NCBI GenBank assembly: GCA_964035795.1
Contig: OZ038322.1
Coordinates: 3,010,264 to 3,074,263, forward strand
DNA length: 64,000 bases
Origin: Pterobdella sp. o SKG-2022
Taxonomy: Eukaryota; Annelida; Clitellata; Hirudinida; Piscicolidae
Reading direction: 5' to 3'
Part shown: piece by piece, positions 1 through 11,439 of the stretch
Layout: each line of letters starts with the position of its first letter
Position numbering within the stretch: the first letter of the stretch is position 1
Made by a program: the position numbers and the translations under genes
The notes under the pieces: model-generated
What the model saw: only the letters and a program-made list of their open reading frames with translations
Told to the model about the DNA's origin: nothing
Databases searched by the model: none

Positions 1-6
1 CTTGCA

Positions 7-560
7 GTGAAAAAATATCTTAAACTTGGAAAAGTTTCTGGTGAAGACGGTATTCCAAACGAACTATTGAAGTACTGCAATATAGACGACAACGTTTTAG
101 AATATGCTAACTCACTTCTTTTAGACAGTCATAAGCCCCAACAATGGTCTGACATCAACATTCCACCTCTACCAAAAGACGGGGACCTCAGTAATGCATC
201 AAACTATAAAGGAATCGGTCTGTCAGCTATGATGTCAAAAGTAGTGAACAAACTTATACTAAATCGAATTCAACCTCAACTAGACCCACTACTCAAAAAC
301 AACCAAAATGGATTTCGACCCAAAAGAAACCACAGCTCACATTCTAGCTCTTTGAAGAATAATTGAAGAAGCAAAAAGAAATAATGTCCCTGCAACCATA
401 GTTTTTGTGGATTTCAGTAAAGCATTTTAGCGTTCACAGAGCAAAAATGATGCAAATCCTCAAAGCATATGGAATTCCAAATGAACTTGTCAATGCCAAT
501 TACCATCGAAATAGTTCGTTCCCAAATGGAGACGAAAAGCGTTTGATAGTTAAAAAGTCA
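7..560 (+). pseudogene. RTE-like non-LTR reverse transcriptase fragment (window edge)
   Basis: The translation reads like the fingers and palm of an RTE-type LINE reverse transcriptase: GEDGIPNELLKY, then NYKGIGL, then NQNGFRPKRN, then (after a frame change near 330) TAHILAL and IVFVDFSKAF, then KMMQILKAYGIPNELV. VDFSKAF carries the first catalytic aspartate of the RT. A stop interrupts TAHILAL/RIIEEAK, another follows SKAF, and a further frame change leads to the last block, so no continuous ORF exists. The YADD box and the C-terminal domain are absent; similarity fades after about 560. The 5' side may continue left of the window. Assignment to the RTE group rests on motif wording; the exact family is not determined. 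Confidence 0.8.
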
Positions 561-599
561 AAATATTTTAAAAGAAAAAGCTATGATCCTTAAATGAGA

Positions 600-2240
600 G
601 TTTTAATTAAAATTAGTTTATGAATAATAGGAAATAAAATACAAGATGTCGAATGTCAATAAAGTCAATTGGCAAATAGTTAATTTAAAATTGATAACTT
701 TATTGCCAAAATTTTTTCTGCTTCAATCTTTAATGAGTTTTTCATCAAAATCATATAAGCTTTTTATAATGACAAAGATAGATTCATATATTCATCCTCA
801 AATTTATCAGACACATAACCAATTACTTTCCTCACCATGGGAAGGTGGGTGCGCATATAAAGTTCTTATACAGGCACTTCATTTTAAAATGATTGTCTTC
901 ATAGCATCTTCATGCAAAGCATTTCTTGGAGAAACATTTTTTTCTTGAACTTAAAATATTAAATTTTAAAAAATTGCAAAATAACTTTGAATAAAATTTT
1001 TCTGTTTCTAATTTACTTACGTAATTTTTGATTTTTTTACTCGATCACCCAACCGTCATTTTCCTAATACTAGCTGGTTTATTGAGTTCGATTGATACCA
1101 CCAGATGACGTTTGAATTCAATATTGATCTAAATGAGTTAATTTATCGATTAATTTTATAATTTTCAAAGTATGTATGTATCATATTGAGTTCAAAAAAG
1201 TATTTTGCTTCGTGTTTAATTCGACAGAAGCAAAAAGTATTATTTTTTGTTATTTTTTGAACATGGTGAAAAAATTTCTAATGATATATTTCATGTTCAT
1301 ACTTTTTGCTACGTGCACTGCTAAGCTGAAATGTTTTGGAAAAGACAGAACCACTCTTCTCTGCCAAAAAAACTGCCAGTTGATAGTTCTTCCCACCGAG
1401 CGTTAGTTATTTTCAAATTGAGGTTGAAAAAATTTTTAAACTTAGTTTATAAAAACCCTTTACAACGGTTTTATAGCTAAATTTAATGTTAAGAGTACAA
1501 CTAATTTGATGAATAGGCGGTTCAAAAGACATTATGCTGGCGTGAATTTTTACCCTCGTAATAATTTTTCGTTAGTAAAGCTATATATTTCAATAAGTTT
1601 AGGTTTGTATTAACATACTCCCATAAATTTAGAATTTCAAGTTTCTTCTAGATTCTAAAATACACAAATGAGTTTTTGTGCATGGACGTGTCAAGAATAA
1701 AATTGACGATTACCCTTACAGATTGGTATTTTTGTTGATTACGAACAAGGATGTAAAATTTTTGAAGCAAACTTTATATAAATACTAAAGCTGGATTATA
1801 TAAGCACTTGAAAAAGGAATTTAAGTCGACCAGCTAAAATGTAGTTAGACATGAAAGGCAAAAGTACCAGAGCCAAGAATGACAGCAAAATAAAAAGTAC
1901 CAGTTTAATAGAAAAAAGATAATAATTTTTTAAAATCTGAATCAACATCAAAACTGCATAAACGCAAGCCCACATCATTGATCCAAGTAACCTCAAAAAA
2001 CAACATGCATTGGACGTGAACTTCAATGTAGCGGTTTGTTGAAAGGTGTCGTAGATCAGCGATTCTCAATATTTTTTTATTGTATCTCAGCCAAAAAAAT
2101 TATTCGCCGCTTGTACTCCCAACCAACTTTTCAGCCTGCCTCGCGGATATCTAAGCCTGCCAGAAACAACAATGATAAGAACTATGTATAGTGACTCCAA
2201 GAAACTAATGTGGTCTGACAAAAAAAATAAATTTTTTTAC
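600..2240. other. AT-rich spacer without recognised gene
   Basis: Only short ORFs of fewer than 105 codons occur here, with no motif I recognise. A hydrophobic 76-codon minus-strand ORF at 1796-2026 could look like a membrane protein, but it has no supporting context. No repeat family seen elsewhere in the window was identified here. Confidence 0.5.
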
Positions 2241-3905
2241 TTAATGTGAAGATTGAACATGTTTTGATTCACATGATTTTGCAATTTCAGGTTTCAATTT
2301 TGTCAGTTTGAGACGCAAGTCCGGCTTAAGGTCAAGTTTCGATGGGTATTTTTCTTTAATCACCAGCATTGCAGAAAAACCAGTTCCACAGAGATATGAT
2401 GTACTCAAAGGAATTAGCAATTTTAAACCTCTGTCGGAAATCAATCCATATTCTCTTCTTTTTTTTCAATCAAAAATCACTCAAAAAGCTTCTCTTGAAT
2501 TCATTTCTCACTTCAACACCACACGACAGTTCTAGGAGTTGATTTTTCCTAGGGCTATGGATTTTTAATCCAGCTGTATTTCTCCAACTGTTCTGGAAAA
2601 TAAGAGTGAAAATTCTAAATTTCTTCAAAACAGTGATTTTTTAGTCTTCTACCAAGTCTAGATGTGGTAAAAGATCATTTTAGGTTAAAAATGATTGAAA
2701 TGTTTGAGCTTTTGACACCATGAACTGGAGCTTCCTGACCACGGCCTTGACTTTGTAAGCTACAAATGGAATTATAGTTCGTCCTTGCACACTGGAAATT
2801 AACTGGTTAAGTAATTCAAAAATTTCTACTAAACATGCCAACCTCATTAACTAGAATCATTCAAAAATAAATTGGCTAGAGAAAATTTACTGTTCATCGC
2901 AAATATTTGAACCTCTGCACGAAGTTTATAGTCGAAATATCCCTTTTGCTCGTAACAACCATCTTACTTCTGTTTGCAAACGAAGCTTCATATGCTCAAT
3001 CCCCCTTCACCACACATTAATGAAAACAAACGTGAGTTGAAAGAACGAGATTTTATGAAATTAACGACTTTGACTGCTTCGTCCAAAACTCTTCAAACTG
3101 GAAGGCGTGGCTTTCAAAGCCAAAGCTTCACGATATATACTGCAATGTGTGAACTTTGCTTTCAGTGCTACATCTTCAATTTTGGTAACAACTTCCCCAT
3201 GTTTACCTGTCATTGCAGCTGCCCTATCCGCAAAAACTTCTACACAATTTTGCCATTTTATTTCATTTGAGGTCATGAAATCATCAACCTTTTGAAATAT
3301 ATCTGCTGCAGTTGTCTGACCAAAAAAAAACTCGCAGAAATTACTTTTTAACAGACCGCTCGAATTAGTACCATCAGCATTGAACATCTAACTGAATTGC
3401 AAAAGATTTTCTTCGCTGGATTTTTTTTATAAGAGTTGATTCAATCTAAACCGCCAAATCTTAAATTCTTTGAGAAATATTACCACCTGACAAAGAAACT
3501 ATATTAATTTTTCGGGCAGCATTTCGCCCCAGCACAGATGACAAAATATCTTTTGCTGCAGACAATATCATGGTTTCCTTAAACGTAGGTGGTTTACCAG
3601 TTTGAGCAATTCACAGACTGAACAATTTGAATGCTTCTACAGCTTGTGAATTTGCTTCTGTGAATGTTTGTAGTGTATTTCTACCTTGTTTCAATTTCAG
3701 ATTTTTTTTCAAAAAACTCGATTGGTTTACTTTCGAAAAGTGCATGTTTGTTTTTGAAATGACGGTGGAGTAAGTAAGGCTTCATCGAATGGTTGGAGAA
3801 TTTCTTATAAAAAATAACACACTGCGGTTTCGGTTCCATTTGTCCGCCGCACCACGTGAATTCAGAAGATAAATAATTCTCATCATATTCCCTGATTTTT
3901 CGCAG
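2241..3905 (-). pseudogene. hAT-superfamily transposase remnant, ZBED5/FAM200-like
   Basis: On the minus strand, blocks of a ZBED5/SCAND3-type hAT transposase lie in order. At about 3905-3730 is a BED-finger-like block (YDENYLSSEFTW, then PQCVIF, then HRHFKNKHALFESKP) in which the second zinc cysteine is replaced. At 3580-3480 lies KETMILSAAKDILSSVLG. At 3387-3061 lie FFGQTTAADIF, WQNCVEVFADRAAAMTGKHGE and THCSIYREALALK, which resemble the catalytic region of this family. At 2444-2241 lie PLSTSYLCGTGFSAMLVIK, YPSKLDLKPDLRL and VQSSH, typical of the C-terminal hAT dimerisation domain. Stops and frameshifts separate the blocks, and the stretch from 3060 to 2450 is poorly preserved. The copy is inactive. 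Terminal inverted repeats were not located. Confidence 0.82.
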
Positions 3906-4021
3906 TGTTAGTGTCTAATTGTCATCAGAAGAATCGGATTCTTTCGGTGTGTCTGCAACTCGCTGTGTTATTTCCGTGCTTGATGTGTTGACGAGAAAAA
4001 ACGTTTATCTTTTCAACGGCA

Positions 4022-4165
4022 ACTTTTCAGAGAAATCGTATGTATTTTTCTTCAATATCTTGTAAGAAAAACATCAGAAAAACTTTTTTAATAAATTTAT
4101 TGACAAAAACTATCATTTTCGATAAGTTTAGCTTTACCATAAAACGTTAGCAAAAAAAATTTATT
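4022..4165 (+). repeat. Dispersed short repeat family R1, copy 1
   Basis: This stretch begins with AACTTTTCAGAGAAATC and contains TTTTCGATAAGTTTAGC followed by TTACCATAAAACGTTAGC. The same pieces, in the same order and spacing, recur near 26357-26510 and 34208-34365. The central part alone recurs at 25499-25575 in palindromic form. The copies are diverged, so this is an old interspersed repeat, possibly a MITE. Boundaries are approximate. Confidence 0.6.
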
Positions 4166-4429
4166 CATACCTATGGTTATATAGTAATTCAATCAAAGAC
4201 TATAATCATGAATCATTAGTTAGTTATTTGTAAAAAATATAAGTTATTTTAAGTTAAATGCTATTGTTTCAAAGAATTAATTGTTTAAGAAAGTACTTCA
4301 GAGAAAAATAACTTCCTAAACGATGTCAAATTTTATCAAGAGAACTTAATCTCCGTTCAATTTTTTTCAACTCCTTCAGTATTGGTATTAACTGCGAGTT
4401 GAGGGTCATTAAAGCCATATAAAACAGAA

Positions 4430-5830
4430 TTGTGTTTTTTTGTTCCAAGGCTCTCGCTTACCAAGAGATTGTTTTTGTAGTGAAAAATTGTTTTTTTCTT
4501 TCTCAATTTGCAAAATCTCATAGGCCTCGCAGTAAATTTTCAATGGGCACAATGGCGAGCATGTTTGCTAACCCCCGAATTTTTTGAATCAGCCATTTTT
4601 GATTCAACATCAGATCTGTGCTATTTCATTCGGGTTTTTATGCTCACCCTTGTTTGGCCAATATAGGATTTATTCTTATCACAAAAGCATGTTAATTTGT
4701 ATACTCCTTTTTGGTCTATTTTTTCTTGTTTTGATTTATTAATTTCATATAATATATTTCCTAATTTTGGTCTAAAGAAGCTATGGAAAGAAATATTTTT
4801 TTATGAAAATTTTTTCAAGCTGTTTATTCAAATGTGGAATATAAAAGATAGAAACCAATACGTGGCTTTTTTGTTGTTTTGTTTCATTTTCATCATTTTT
4901 CAATTCAACTTTTATTTTGAGCTTAGTCTATCCTTATAATTTGTTTCTCTAGATATTGTTAGTTTCTTTGGTGTGTAGGTTTTTGGGATATTTTAAAGTA
5001 TTTTTCTGTTATATCTTTTGCTTTCAAAATTGCTTATGAGGGAGTCGATTTCGTTTTTCAACAGATTTTATTTAGAACACAGTCTATGGACACGGCACAC
5101 AGCTTCTTTGAACTCTCCTATCCAAGTTTTCGGATCTTGGTTAAAGGACGGATTGATAATGAGTCCCGTGTTAGATTGTTTTCTCTAAATAGTGGTTTGT
5201 AGTTTTTCGTTGGTTTCTTTCATAAGTTTGTCAAAAAATGGTAAGTTATGATCAGTTTAGGTTTCAAAGGCAAATTCCCCGTTTTCATCGATTTCATTGA
5301 TAACTTTTATAAATTCAATTTGAGCATTGTTTTCCTTATTCTTCTTCAAAATGCCGAAAGTGTCATTCATGCATATATTTAGTGAGCGAGGTGCTCTAAC
5401 TTTCTTTTTCTTACAATTTTTATGGATTCATTCAAAGTGAAGTTCATCCAAATCTGTATTATGAGTACCATTAGGCGGAGGCCAATAGGTCCCGAGTCCT
5501 TTATGATGTACATTGTGTTGTCATATACAAAATTAAATGAAAACATGAATAAAGTTATAAGGTCAGTGATATCATCGGCTGTAAAACTTGTTGGTTCATG
5601 GAGATAGGTATCTTTTTCAATTCTTTGTGGAGGTGTTGATGGGAACAGAGCTTCTGCATAGAAGCTTACCAGGTATTCGTTTTCTTTTAAAGCTATTTCT
5701 CTGAGGTTCTTTCAACTGTAGTTCTTCTAACCATTTATTCGTTATCCGTTTCGAAGTTAGTTTTCTAAAATTATATTCATCAACTTTCGAGTTGTATAAT
5801 TCCAATATTTGTACTAACTCTAATTAACGT
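4430..5830 (-). mobile_element. Penelope-like element remnant (RT end plus GIY-YIG endonuclease)
   Basis: Read on the minus strand, the region about 5560-5100 resembles the C-terminal half of a Penelope-type reverse transcriptase: TFVYDNTMYI, then KDSGPIG, then LIINPSFNQDPKTW and EFKEAVCRVHRLCSK. Downstream (about 4720-4560) a GIY-YIG endonuclease core is readable: KPKLGNILYEI, GVYKLTCFC, SYIGQTRVSIKTR and SKHARHC. GIY-YIG domains fused after the RT are diagnostic of Penelope-like elements. Stops and frame changes break every block. The stretch 5805-5617 (KRITNKWLEELQLKE) may be the upstream RT N-terminus. No terminal repeats were recognised, so the outer limits are approximate. Confidence 0.72.
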
Positions 5831-5839
5831 TCGCCATCG

Positions 5840-7530
5840 TAAACGCAAGTTGTGAGAAACGCATGTGCTCATTAATATTCGTTAATGCGTGTTATTATAG
5901 CGCTTTCATTTGTTGCTTCATAATTCGTTATTCAGAGCTACTGTTGTAGAGTCGGAAAAAAGCCCATGTAAAATTGTTCAAAATTTAATTTTCAGAAAAT
6001 TGATCGGTCACTATTTCAAGCATTTTAATGTCCCCTTTGGAAAACATCTGATGTACTACCGGTTGAAACCCACTGTTGTAGATGATGCAAATGAAATAAA
6101 GTTAAAGTATACGAAACCACTTTTTCAACTACTATAAATGAATCTTAAAAACATGAAAAAAAAAGATGGAAAAAATGCCAAATACTGGAGATGTATAAAC
6201 AGATTACTTGTAAAGTTTTAAATTCTTTTTTAACAAAAATTTTGAATATTAACAGAATAATTTTGTATAATTTAGGATGAAAAACAACCAAAATCATGAT
6301 CTTATGCAAAGTAAATGATTTCAGTTCGGAGAGAGTGTACGGACGACGAAGAGGGGATAAGAGTGCAGGGTGCATTCTTCAAGTATTCCTGCAATACTCA
6401 ATTTTGCAACTATTTAGACGGCTTTTATGAAAAATTTTTAACAGCTTATTGATTCAAACAGGGAAAAAAAATCATTGAATATGATTCAAATTAAGATGAA
6501 TCTTTTTTTTGGAAAACTTGGTTTTTTTAGTTACAAAAACAATAACACTTTTAGTAAAGTACTATAACAAAATAATATCAGATTAAATTTATAAGGAGAA
6601 AAAAGATACTTTTGTTTATTTCAATTAAATATTTGGACTTATCATTATTTTCTCGAAATAACCAGAAGTGAAACTTTTGATAGAAAAACATGGTGCTCAA
6701 ATAACTTTCGAAGAGTGTGACCAATCGATTTGTGTGAAGTTAGATTTCTAGAGAATGTTCAGAGATAATACGCAGTTCAAATTTTGTCTGTGCAAACTCT
6801 GTTTTGCCTCAAGTTTGCATCGTTATCCAACTAAAAAGTATACATTTTTTGAAAATTAATAATTCACTTCAAAGACATATTTGCTACTATCTCTAAAAAA
6901 ACTTGAAAGCAGTCATTGCTTCATTCTTCGTTTCGTGGTACACTTTATTTCTGAAATTTTTTTGCTTTCGTAGCAATTTAAACTTTATATTTTTTTGTTA
7001 AAAACTTACCACTTGTTCTGTGTATTTTAGGAATTTGAAGAATCATTCATCAAAAATTAATTGTATCTTGTTGTAGAAAAGCTTAGTCAGTTATCAGAAT
7101 TTTTTTAGTTGAACAACAAAAATCATAAATCATTCTTTGCAGTCTTTTTTTAAAAAACGAGTTTTTCACTAAATCGAGAGACAAGATATACGCCCGTTAG
7201 GTCTTGTCAAATCATGTATCTAGAAGAGATCAACTTTAAAATAAAACCTGCGGCACTTATGTATCCAATGATATTAACTTGTTTTTCTTTTTGGACAAAT
7301 ACAACTGTGCGGAGTGAGTGGGATTGGTTGATGGCGAAGCCTTTTCTCACTATAAAAAGCATTAGGCACAGGCATTACTTTGTGAGCGTGTGTTATGGCT
7401 GGCTGTAGCCTTAAATGGCACCTTTCTCTTTATGATGAGTCAAAATGATAGTTGCATCAATGGCAATAAGGGCTCTAGAGACTGTGTAAGTTCCATTGTC
7501 TGGCCCGGCAGGTGTCCCAGGGTATCGCAG
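5840..7530. other. AT-rich spacer without recognised gene
   Basis: No ORF above about 80 codons and no recognisable domain on either strand. The last 150 bases (about 7380-7530) may be the 5' leader of the RTE-like element that follows, since readable sequence runs into it without a visible boundary. Confidence 0.5.
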
Positions 7531-7539
7531 TCTGGGCTC

Positions 7540-9310
7540 GGTCGTAATCCAGCTTCTGCGAAAAAAGAATAAAAGACATGCTGATTGGCTGTTGAAATGC
7601 TTGTACTCTTTCAGATTTGCCAGCATCGAGTAAGCGTCTTGAAAGACGCACTGCTTAAATCTCTAGGAAGCTCCAACGCTATGACTTAGACATCGTGGCG
7701 TTATCTGAAACTCGACTGACAGGTGAAAAAAATGTTTCAGACGGAGGTTACACTTTCTTTTCGGAAGGTAAGTCACATGAAAGTAAAAAAGAAGCTGGTG
7801 TGGCTTTAGCAGTTGAAACCTCTCTTCTTTCTTATCTAGAAGAGTTGCCTTGCGGTATAAATAAACGAATTTTATCGATGAGAGTTCTTTTGACTCGTGG
7901 TCAGTATGCTACTTTTGTAAGCGTGTATGCACCAACATTACACACATCAGAAGAAACAAAAGGGGGTTTCTAACAGGGTCTGAGACAACTCGTTGCTAAG
8001 ATTTCTCCAGCTGATAAATTTGTTATTCTTGGTGATTTTAATGCAAGATTCGGAAAAGATGCAGAAACTTGGCACGTTTTAGGTAAACATGGCGTCGGAA
8101 AACTTGCTAGCAACGGCTTAATGCTGCTACAATTCTGTACGGAAATGGGGTTTTAGATAACCAACACTATGTTCCAAATGAAGGACAAGTTCAAAACTAC
8201 CTGGATGCACCCTGGCTCGAAACAATGGTACTTAATAGATTTTTTGTTGGTCAGAAGGCGTGACATAGCTGATGTACAAATCGTCCGTGCTATGCGGGGT
8301 GCTGAATGTTGGACTGACCACCGACTTGTTCGAGATAAGTTGAACTTTGTGGTTAAGCATAGGAACTGTAGTTGTGGAACCGAATTACCTAAACGCCTCA
8401 ATGTAGCCGGTCTAAAAAATGCTGCTGTTAAAGAAAAACTAGTAAGGGAAATGGTAAATATATTTTGCGAAAATTCATGGAAAAATTTTAAAATCTCTGT
8501 ATATAGCACTTGTGAAAAAATACTGGGCTTTAGAAAGAGTAAAAACTGAGACTGGTTTAATGAAAACTACGTGACAATATAGTCATTACTAGAATCTAAG
8601 TCAAAGGCATATAATGCTTTGTTCAAGTGGGTGACCGGTTCTCATGAGTTATTAAGTTTGAAATCCAGGTTTAATTTCATCAAAACCGAAATACAGCGCG
8701 AATTAAGAAAGATGCAAAATACTTGGTGGAGTGAAAGGGCTGATCAGATCCAAATAGCAGCTGACACTAAGAACACCTGAGTATTTTACAGTCTATTGCG
8801 CGAGGTTTATGGCCCTTCTAGTTTCTCTATCACGCCTTTGAGAAGCAAAGATAATAAGCATTTCATTCACGACCCATTCGGCATCCTAAACAGATGGAAA
8901 GAACACTGACGATCTTCTAAATGAATTTTCAGCATTCAATCCAGAGCTAGTTGAATCCATTCCAACTAAACCGGTTAAAGACGCTTTGGGTGAAGAAATT
9001 ACAGCACAGGAAGTGGAAGAGGCAGTTCAAAAACTGAACTCTGGTAAATCCCCTGATATGAACAGCCTTCTCGCAGCATTATTTCATTGTGCTGGTCCAG
9101 TGTTGATGGGGCGTCTGACTACTCTATTACAAACAGCTTGGAGAACTGAGACTTTTCCCGAGGATTGGAGAAATTCTGTTAGTTGTGCTTTATAAGGGAA
9201 AGGGTCCTAAAATTGATTGAACTAACAACTGAGGTATCTCACTTTTATCAGTTGTGGGTAAAATTCTTAGTCGCATTATTTTCAAAAGAATTAATCGAAG
9301 ACTAATTTTG
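7540..9310 (+). pseudogene. RTE-like LINE: endonuclease plus start of RT, broken
   Basis: An APE-type endonuclease is readable: LDIVALSETRLTGE (about 7680), GVALAVETSL, FVSVYAPT, then FVILGDFNARFG (about 8030), then MFQMKDKFKTTWMHPGSKQW, LIDFLLVRRRD and GAECWTDHRLVRDKL (about 8170-8350). ETRLTG, GDFNARFG and DHR are the usual catalytic motifs. A linker (TWWSERADQIQIAADTKNT) leads to the RT start: ITAQEVEEAVQKLNSGKSP, then TETFPEDWRNSV, then LYKGKGP, then GISLLSVVGKILSRIIFKRI. Similarity stops near 9310, before the YADD box, so the 3' half is missing. Frameshifts lie near 7970, 8150, 8550 and 9190. A 55-nt piece of this same family recurs at 54,891. Confidence 0.85.
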
Positions 9311-9479
9311 ACACAGAGAAACATTTTGAAACTTTCTACCAACGAAACTTCGAAAGTTATTTATATTTTGCTAAATTTAGAGAATAATTAACAAAATTTT
9401 TTTTTATTAGAGATTTCGAAAACATTCAAGTTTTTTCATTAGAAATATTTTTTTTTAATATATCGAAAATATTTAAAAG

Positions 9480-9640
9480 ATGATCGAAAAGCTATAAAAA
9501 GTGAAACTTGGATGTTAAGATGCTTTGAAGAGAGAATCTTGAAAAGGGCAGAAAAACGGATACTTCGAATGATGCGTGGTGTGCAGCTAGCTGATGGTGT
9601 AGGTACAAAAAAGTTGATGGTTAAATTGGACATAAGTACG
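9480..9640 (+). pseudogene. C-terminal fragment of an RTE-like LINE
   Basis: The peptide around LKRAEKRILRMMRGVQLADG and TKKLMVKL is the post-RT C-terminal motif of RTE-like ORF2 proteins. It is equivalent to LKGTERAMVRAICGVKLSDK at 26,130 and RADKMMIRWMCNVSLKDGR at 50,890. It opens in frame into the unrelated RT that follows, forming a chimeric 244-codon ORF. The fusion is most simply an insertion junction, not a functional protein. Confidence 0.7.
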
Positions 9641-9644
9641 AGAC

Positions 9645-11230
9645 CCCCAAAGTCAAATTTTTCGTCTAAAAGCTCCATTCCACCTTTGAAACGAATGGTT
9701 TCTTCTAAATTTAATGACTTTGACATAAAGGGCGCGGTTCTCCTTCTCTCCTCTGACAAGGTCTTTGCCTCAATGGTTCCGGAAACGGTCTCTTCCCTTA
9801 GATCCATACATCTCTTGAGTGACCCAGTTTCGGATATTATTTCCGACCACATTCCTACAGCACCAGTTATGACAGAGTCCTCGATTAGGAAAGCGATCCT
9901 CTCTTTTCTTAACGGTTTGGATTCTGGACCTGATTTACTTTGCCCTCAACATTTGAAGGACATAATATCTTCCTCCCGGGAGGCCAGTGCGAATTCGGTT
10001 CTCCGGTCCATTTCTCGTTTTGCTTCTTTTGTTTCATCAACCAAAATTCCGGACCCTATCAAGCACTTGTTCTTTGGAGCCAATCTATATGCCTTTCAAA
10101 AGAAAGATGGTGGTATACGCCCAATAGCCGTTGAAAACACCTTTCGTCGTCTGTTTTCCAAATTATCTCTGCATTCAGTCATGAACTCGCTCAGAGAGGA
10201 TCTGTTACCTTGTCAGTTGGGCGTTGGCGTCCATTTTGGGGTGTGAGTCAGCCGTCCATGCTACTCGATCATTTATTAACCACTCAGTTGAATCTAAGGT
10301 GCTTTTGAAACTCGATGTTTCTAATGCCTTCAATTCTATCGACCGTAAAACGTTCATTAGTGAGGTAGCCTTTCGTTACCCATTCTTGTACTTTTTAGTT
10401 GATGAAGCTTACTTTAATCCGTCCACTCTTTTTGCTGGCGAACACTGTATTCCCTCAAGGTATATTCAACAACGTGACCCTTTGGGTCCAGCACTTTTCA
10501 CGTTGGCCGTCGAAAAAATTGCTAAGAACGTGTCATCAGAGTTGAACATTTGGTATTTGGACAATGCCACAATTGGTGGCCAGACTAGCTCTGTCTTTAA
10601 CGATGCAACAAAAAAAATCAACGCTTTCAAAGAGATCGACCTTCAAATCAACTCAAATAAATGTGAGCTGTTCATTTTAAACCATACAGCGGACATGTAC
10701 GCTGACACTGTCAAACAGTTCTTTTCTATTTTGCCGTCAGTATCCTTGCCTCCGCGCCACTCTTGGTCAGTCTTGGGTTCTCCCCTCACGCACGAAGCCA
10801 TAGTTCCCATTCTTGATTCAAAACTAGGAGACATCCATCGGCTTTGCTCCAAGCTTGAAGAAGTCAAAACCCATCATGCTTTCACTTTACTGAGAAACTG
10901 TTTCTCTATTCGAAAATTGGTTTATATTCTTCGAACGTGTCCTACTTTTGTTGAGACCATGGTATTAATGGAGTTCGAGTCTATCATTCATGCTGCTCTC
11001 TCATCCATTTCCAATGTCTTTCTGTCCGACAAGAGTTGGAAGCAAGTATCTCTTTCAAACCGTTTCGTTGGTCTAGGTTTTAGATCAGCGCGAGCACTAT
11101 CATTGCCATGCTTCCTCTCTTTCTCATATGCATTCTCGAGTCTCGTTCGGCTCTTTCTTTCATCTTTTCCCGACGCTCTCGCGTTTGATGATCTTCAGGC
11201 GGGTAACGTTTCAGCTAGGGAATTGTAGCA
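9645..11230 (+). pseudogene. Reverse transcriptase of a distinct LINE-like lineage, frameshifted, YLDN box
   Basis: Two long overlapping ORFs (to 10246, and 10224-11228) together read as one RT. Blocks in order are SSKFNDFDIKGAVLLLSSD, SFLNGLDSGPDLLCPQHLKD, FQKKDGGIRPIAVENTFRR, QLGVGV, then after a frame change near 10,225-10,240 CESAVHATRSF, LLKLDVSNAFNSID, RDPLGPALFTLAVE, WYLDNATIGG and INSNKCELF. The block resembles RT-only ORFs common in cnidarian, sponge and echinoderm genomes that use YLDD. Here the second aspartate of YLDD is N, and the usual QQGDPLGP is QQRDPLGP. With the frameshift this predicts an inactive copy. I could not assign a named clade. The coding match fades after the stop at 11,228, though LPARYLPTCREKL near 11,360 may be its tail. 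Confidence 0.8.
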
Positions 11231-11439
11231 GAAACATTGCAGTCTTGCGCCATTAAATCTTTTGGTGAGCCAATGGAAATAAGATGATCTTTTGTGCGAG
11301 GTCGCCTTCGACGATTTTCTTGTAGACGCAGACCAGTGGGACCATTGTCGTCTTCCTGCCAGATACCTACCCACATGTCGAGAAAAACTGAATAAAAAAA
11401 TGGTTTTCAACACAATAGACAACATCATTACTTGAAAAA

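Noticed and set aside
1796..2026. Hydrophobic 76-codon minus-strand ORF resembling a membrane protein
   Set aside because: No splice context, no family resemblance, and AT-rich DNA readily gives hydrophobic frames.
5910..6375. Short ORFs of 75-76 codons on both strands in the 5.9-6.4 kb spacer
   Set aside because: No domain, no splice support and no similarity to other parts of the window.
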